From Euperipatoides rowelli (Eukaryota; Onychophora; Udeonychophora; Euonychophora; Peripatopsidae), in NCBI GenBank assembly GCA_003024985.2, contig PXIH01S0023385.1: a DNA stretch of 10,082 nucleotides. One strand, given 5' to 3'. The notes under the pieces are model-generated. The model was not told the origin of the DNA, ran no database searches, and saw only the letters and a program-made list of their open reading frames with translations. Of the stretch, positions 8,315-10,082 are shown one piece after another; within the stretch, counting starts at the first letter, position 1; the number at the start of each line of letters is the position of its first letter. The position numbers and the translations under genes are program-made.

Positions 8315-8413
8315 ATGGCCAAAGCTATGAGAAAGAAGAAAAAAAACTGGAATCAAGAAAAGACTAATTGTTTTTATGTAGAAATGACTCATCAAAGATT
8401 TAAATCATGTTAA
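8315..8413 (+). pseudogene. Short basic open frame within the hAT-like element
   Basis: ATG after an acceptor-like TTACATTATCAG, with G at -3 and +4, opens 32 codons: MAKAMRKKKKNWNQEKTNCF and onward to TAA. The Lys run comes from an A-rich tract. No domain is recognised. Lying inside a transposon remnant, it is more likely a scrap or chance frame than a host exon. Confidence 0.15.
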
Positions 8414-8814
8414 AACATGGAAACTTATTGTAGTTAAGTAGTTTATATTGTTACAATTAGTTTATTAATGATTTATTATTTAATATTGTTAATTATTATA
8501 ATAATTAATTTTAACAAAGAGCTAAATCAGGCAGAGGCTGTTATCATTCTTAATAATTATGGTAGCTGGACGGGGTTTTTTTTTGGTATATAGGATTACC
8601 AGAAATTTTGCACAATGTATGACCATATCTAGCATTGTGTGTGGCACATGGGATGTTTTCAAAACTATAGGAAATTAACTAACAATGACTATAAACTGCT
8701 AATTATGATTTTCTCTGCCAATGTCACTTTACTGCTTACAATCTTCTAATACCTATGTAAGACGGAAAATGAATCGTGATGTTTTGACATCACGTCTGAT
8801 ATCGTCCAGCATTA

Positions 8815-8822
8815 GTGTGAGC
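8815..8822. repeat. Target-site duplication, right copy, of the larger hAT-like element
   Basis: GTGTGAGC, identical to 7237-7244. Confidence 0.8.
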
Positions 8823-9756
8823 AGGCATTTTTTAGCACTTTAGCACAAACAATTTGGATTTACAGAAAAAAAGATTTGGCCAAATGATTGTATTGTATAT
8901 TCCAAGCTTTAAATGAAGTAAAAACTTTCTGCCACGTTAATTTTTATAGTGACTAATTGGCATATAATTTTGATGAAATAAGACCAAATCATTAAAAAAT
9001 AATTTCCAAGCTCATTCAGAATTTTGTTATACATAATGATGGACATTTAGAATAAGTGGTGTTACAAAATTTATTAAATATTCATCAAAATACTAAATTA
9101 GCCTATAAACATTGTGTAGGTGGAAAAAGAGGGGGGGGGGACTAAATGATCCTCACTCCCTAAGAGAGGATAAAGAATGACTTAAGCGATTTGATTCATC
9201 TTTTTAAACTTCTAAAATACCAATACCATACCAGCATTGTAAATCAAAACATTTTTTTTTAAATTTGAAATAGCCCACATAAAGCTATGAAATTTCAATT
9301 AAACTTAAATTTAAGAGATCTGTTTAAAGATAGCCTATAAACAATAGATTTGAATCTGCTGGCCGAGTATTCTAGTTGAATCAAACTGTTTAGACGGATT
9401 ACTAATTTCATTTAGTATTTTTAATATATTTCATAATTTAACTGTACAAAATTCTATGTGGTTTATTAACCCCCCCCCCTCCCTCTCAATGAAAAAGAAA
9501 GCCAAATTATTTTCTCACATGGCAAACAAATTTAGTATAAAAACAACACATAAATCATGAAAATAAACAAGTTTTACATTCTCTCAACTAATTAGCATAA
9601 CTTACTGATGGATAAACCTTAATCATATTTTTTTTTAAAAGAATAAATGTTTGCATTTGTGATTAGTTCTTTTTATTTTACAGCTGCAGATTTAAAATGA
9701 TGGCAAATGCTGCCATTCAAGAACTTGTTTAAGGAAATTCTAAAATAAAATCAATT
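8823..9756. other. Gene-free stretch with G and C runs
   Basis: AT-rich sequence with a 10-base G run (9131-9140) and a 10-base C run (9470-9479). An acceptor-like TTTTTATTTTACAG ends near 9681 and is followed by a 13-codon open frame (MMANAAIQELV from 9697 to a stop). I could not connect it with confidence to anything. Confidence 0.35.
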
Positions 9757-9960
9757 TTAATTATTCACAATCTACAGTGTATTATTAAAATGTTTTTACA
9801 AGTTATCTACAGCGCCATCTATTGCTTAATTTTTTTTTCATTGATTATTAAATATACAGTATAATTATTATTGAAAAAAAAAATTAAAACAATAGAAGTT
9901 ACTGTATATAACTTGTAAAAACATTTTAATATTTAGATTTAACAGATTGTGAATAATTAA
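9757..9960. mobile_element. Foldback element of about 200 bp bounded by TTAA
   Basis: The outer arms, 9757-9773 and 9944-9960, are exact 17-base inverted copies beginning TTAATTATTCAC. The inner arms, 9783-9812 and 9902-9931, are 30-base inverted copies with one mismatch (core AAAATGTTTTTACAAGTTAT). An 11-base pair outside (9732-9742 and 9975-9985, AGGAAATTCTA) may extend the palindrome. TTAA at both ends could be a target duplication of the piggyBac or Kolobok type, but the tetramer is palindromic and common in AT-rich DNA. The centre holds AGCGCCATCTATTG, close to the terminal motif of the 6489-7039 element. Confidence 0.6.
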
Positions 9961-9977
9961 CTTTTTTTTTTTTGTAG

Positions 9978-10027
9978 AATTTCCTGACTGGCAACAATGT
10001 GTAAGTTGGATACTGTCTGATTATCAT
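9978..10027 (+). CDS. Possible plus-strand internal exon at the right edge
   Basis: A strong acceptor (a T run then GTAG, AG at 9976-9977) and a donor CAT|GTAAGA (GT at 10028) frame 50 bases that read FPDWQQCVSWILSDYH after two lead bases. GC content is higher than in the flanks. A second, better donor GTAAGT at 10001 would cut it to 23 bases. The block is short, AT-rich DNA offers many such sites, and no neighbour exon matches its phase. Confidence 0.25.
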
Positions 10028-10082
10028 GTAAGAAAAAAAATATTAAAATTATTAATTGTAATCATTGAACTCTACATAATTT

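Larger units (their letters stand above)
7245..8814. mobile_element. hAT-like DNA transposon remnant, 1570 bp
   Basis: The left end TAGGGCTGGGCGAT and the right end, read inward, TAATGCTGGACGAT agree in 11 of 14 bases. Both are bounded by the exact 8-mer GTGTGAGC. AGGGCTGGGCGAT is a well-known hAT terminal motif. Each end has a hairpin close by: GGCGATGAAT/ATTCATCGCC (7253-7262 and 7292-7301) on the left and CGTGATGT/ACATCACG (8775-8794) on the right. No long transposase ORF remains. Short open frames at 7960-8076, 8315-8413 (both plus) and 7618-7670 (minus) lie inside and are best read as decayed or chance frames. The minus-strand ORF at 7286-7507 is AT-driven and not a gene. Confidence 0.8.

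Overview
This looks like a non-coding-rich piece of an animal nuclear genome. It is very AT-rich by eye, has no bacterial-style gene packing, and carries tRNA-derived SINEs, hAT-type DNA transposon remnants, foldback elements and long homopolymer runs. Words such as TAGGCC, TAGCCTAT, ACCGGTA and ACTGTA would suit a marine invertebrate or a fish, but the sequence does not settle the species. No long ORF is a convincing gene.

Host gene. The best coding signal is a split gene on the minus strand. A partial exon at 1-173 runs off the left edge, and two short exon candidates lie at 4019-4097 and 4595-4679. The GT/AG sites and reading phases agree across them. A further exon-like block at 5909-5995 also fits in phase but sits inside a transposon. 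The predicted chain is helical and rich in leucine, with no family I can name. The interval 174-4018 would be one large intron.

Mobile DNA, left to right. (1) An inverted-repeat element at 461-1402. (2) A SINE cluster at 1441-3735 with at least seven tRNA-like copies on both strands, in three or more families. (3) A C-run interspersed repeat at 4976-5102. (4) A hAT-like element at 5127-6058 with a 7/8 matching 8-bp target duplication. (5) A second C-run repeat at 6304-6397. (6) An inverted-repeat element at 6489-7039. (7) A hAT-like element at 7245-8814 with a perfect 8-bp target duplication. (8) A foldback element at 9757-9960 bounded by TTAA. A possible plus-strand exon lies at the right edge (9978-10027).

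Overall this is a transposon-loaded intron and flank of an unrecognised host gene. I see no evidence of a new molecular system. The most useful points are the two hAT elements defined by their target duplications, the nested SINE cluster, and the phase-consistent hidden exons.
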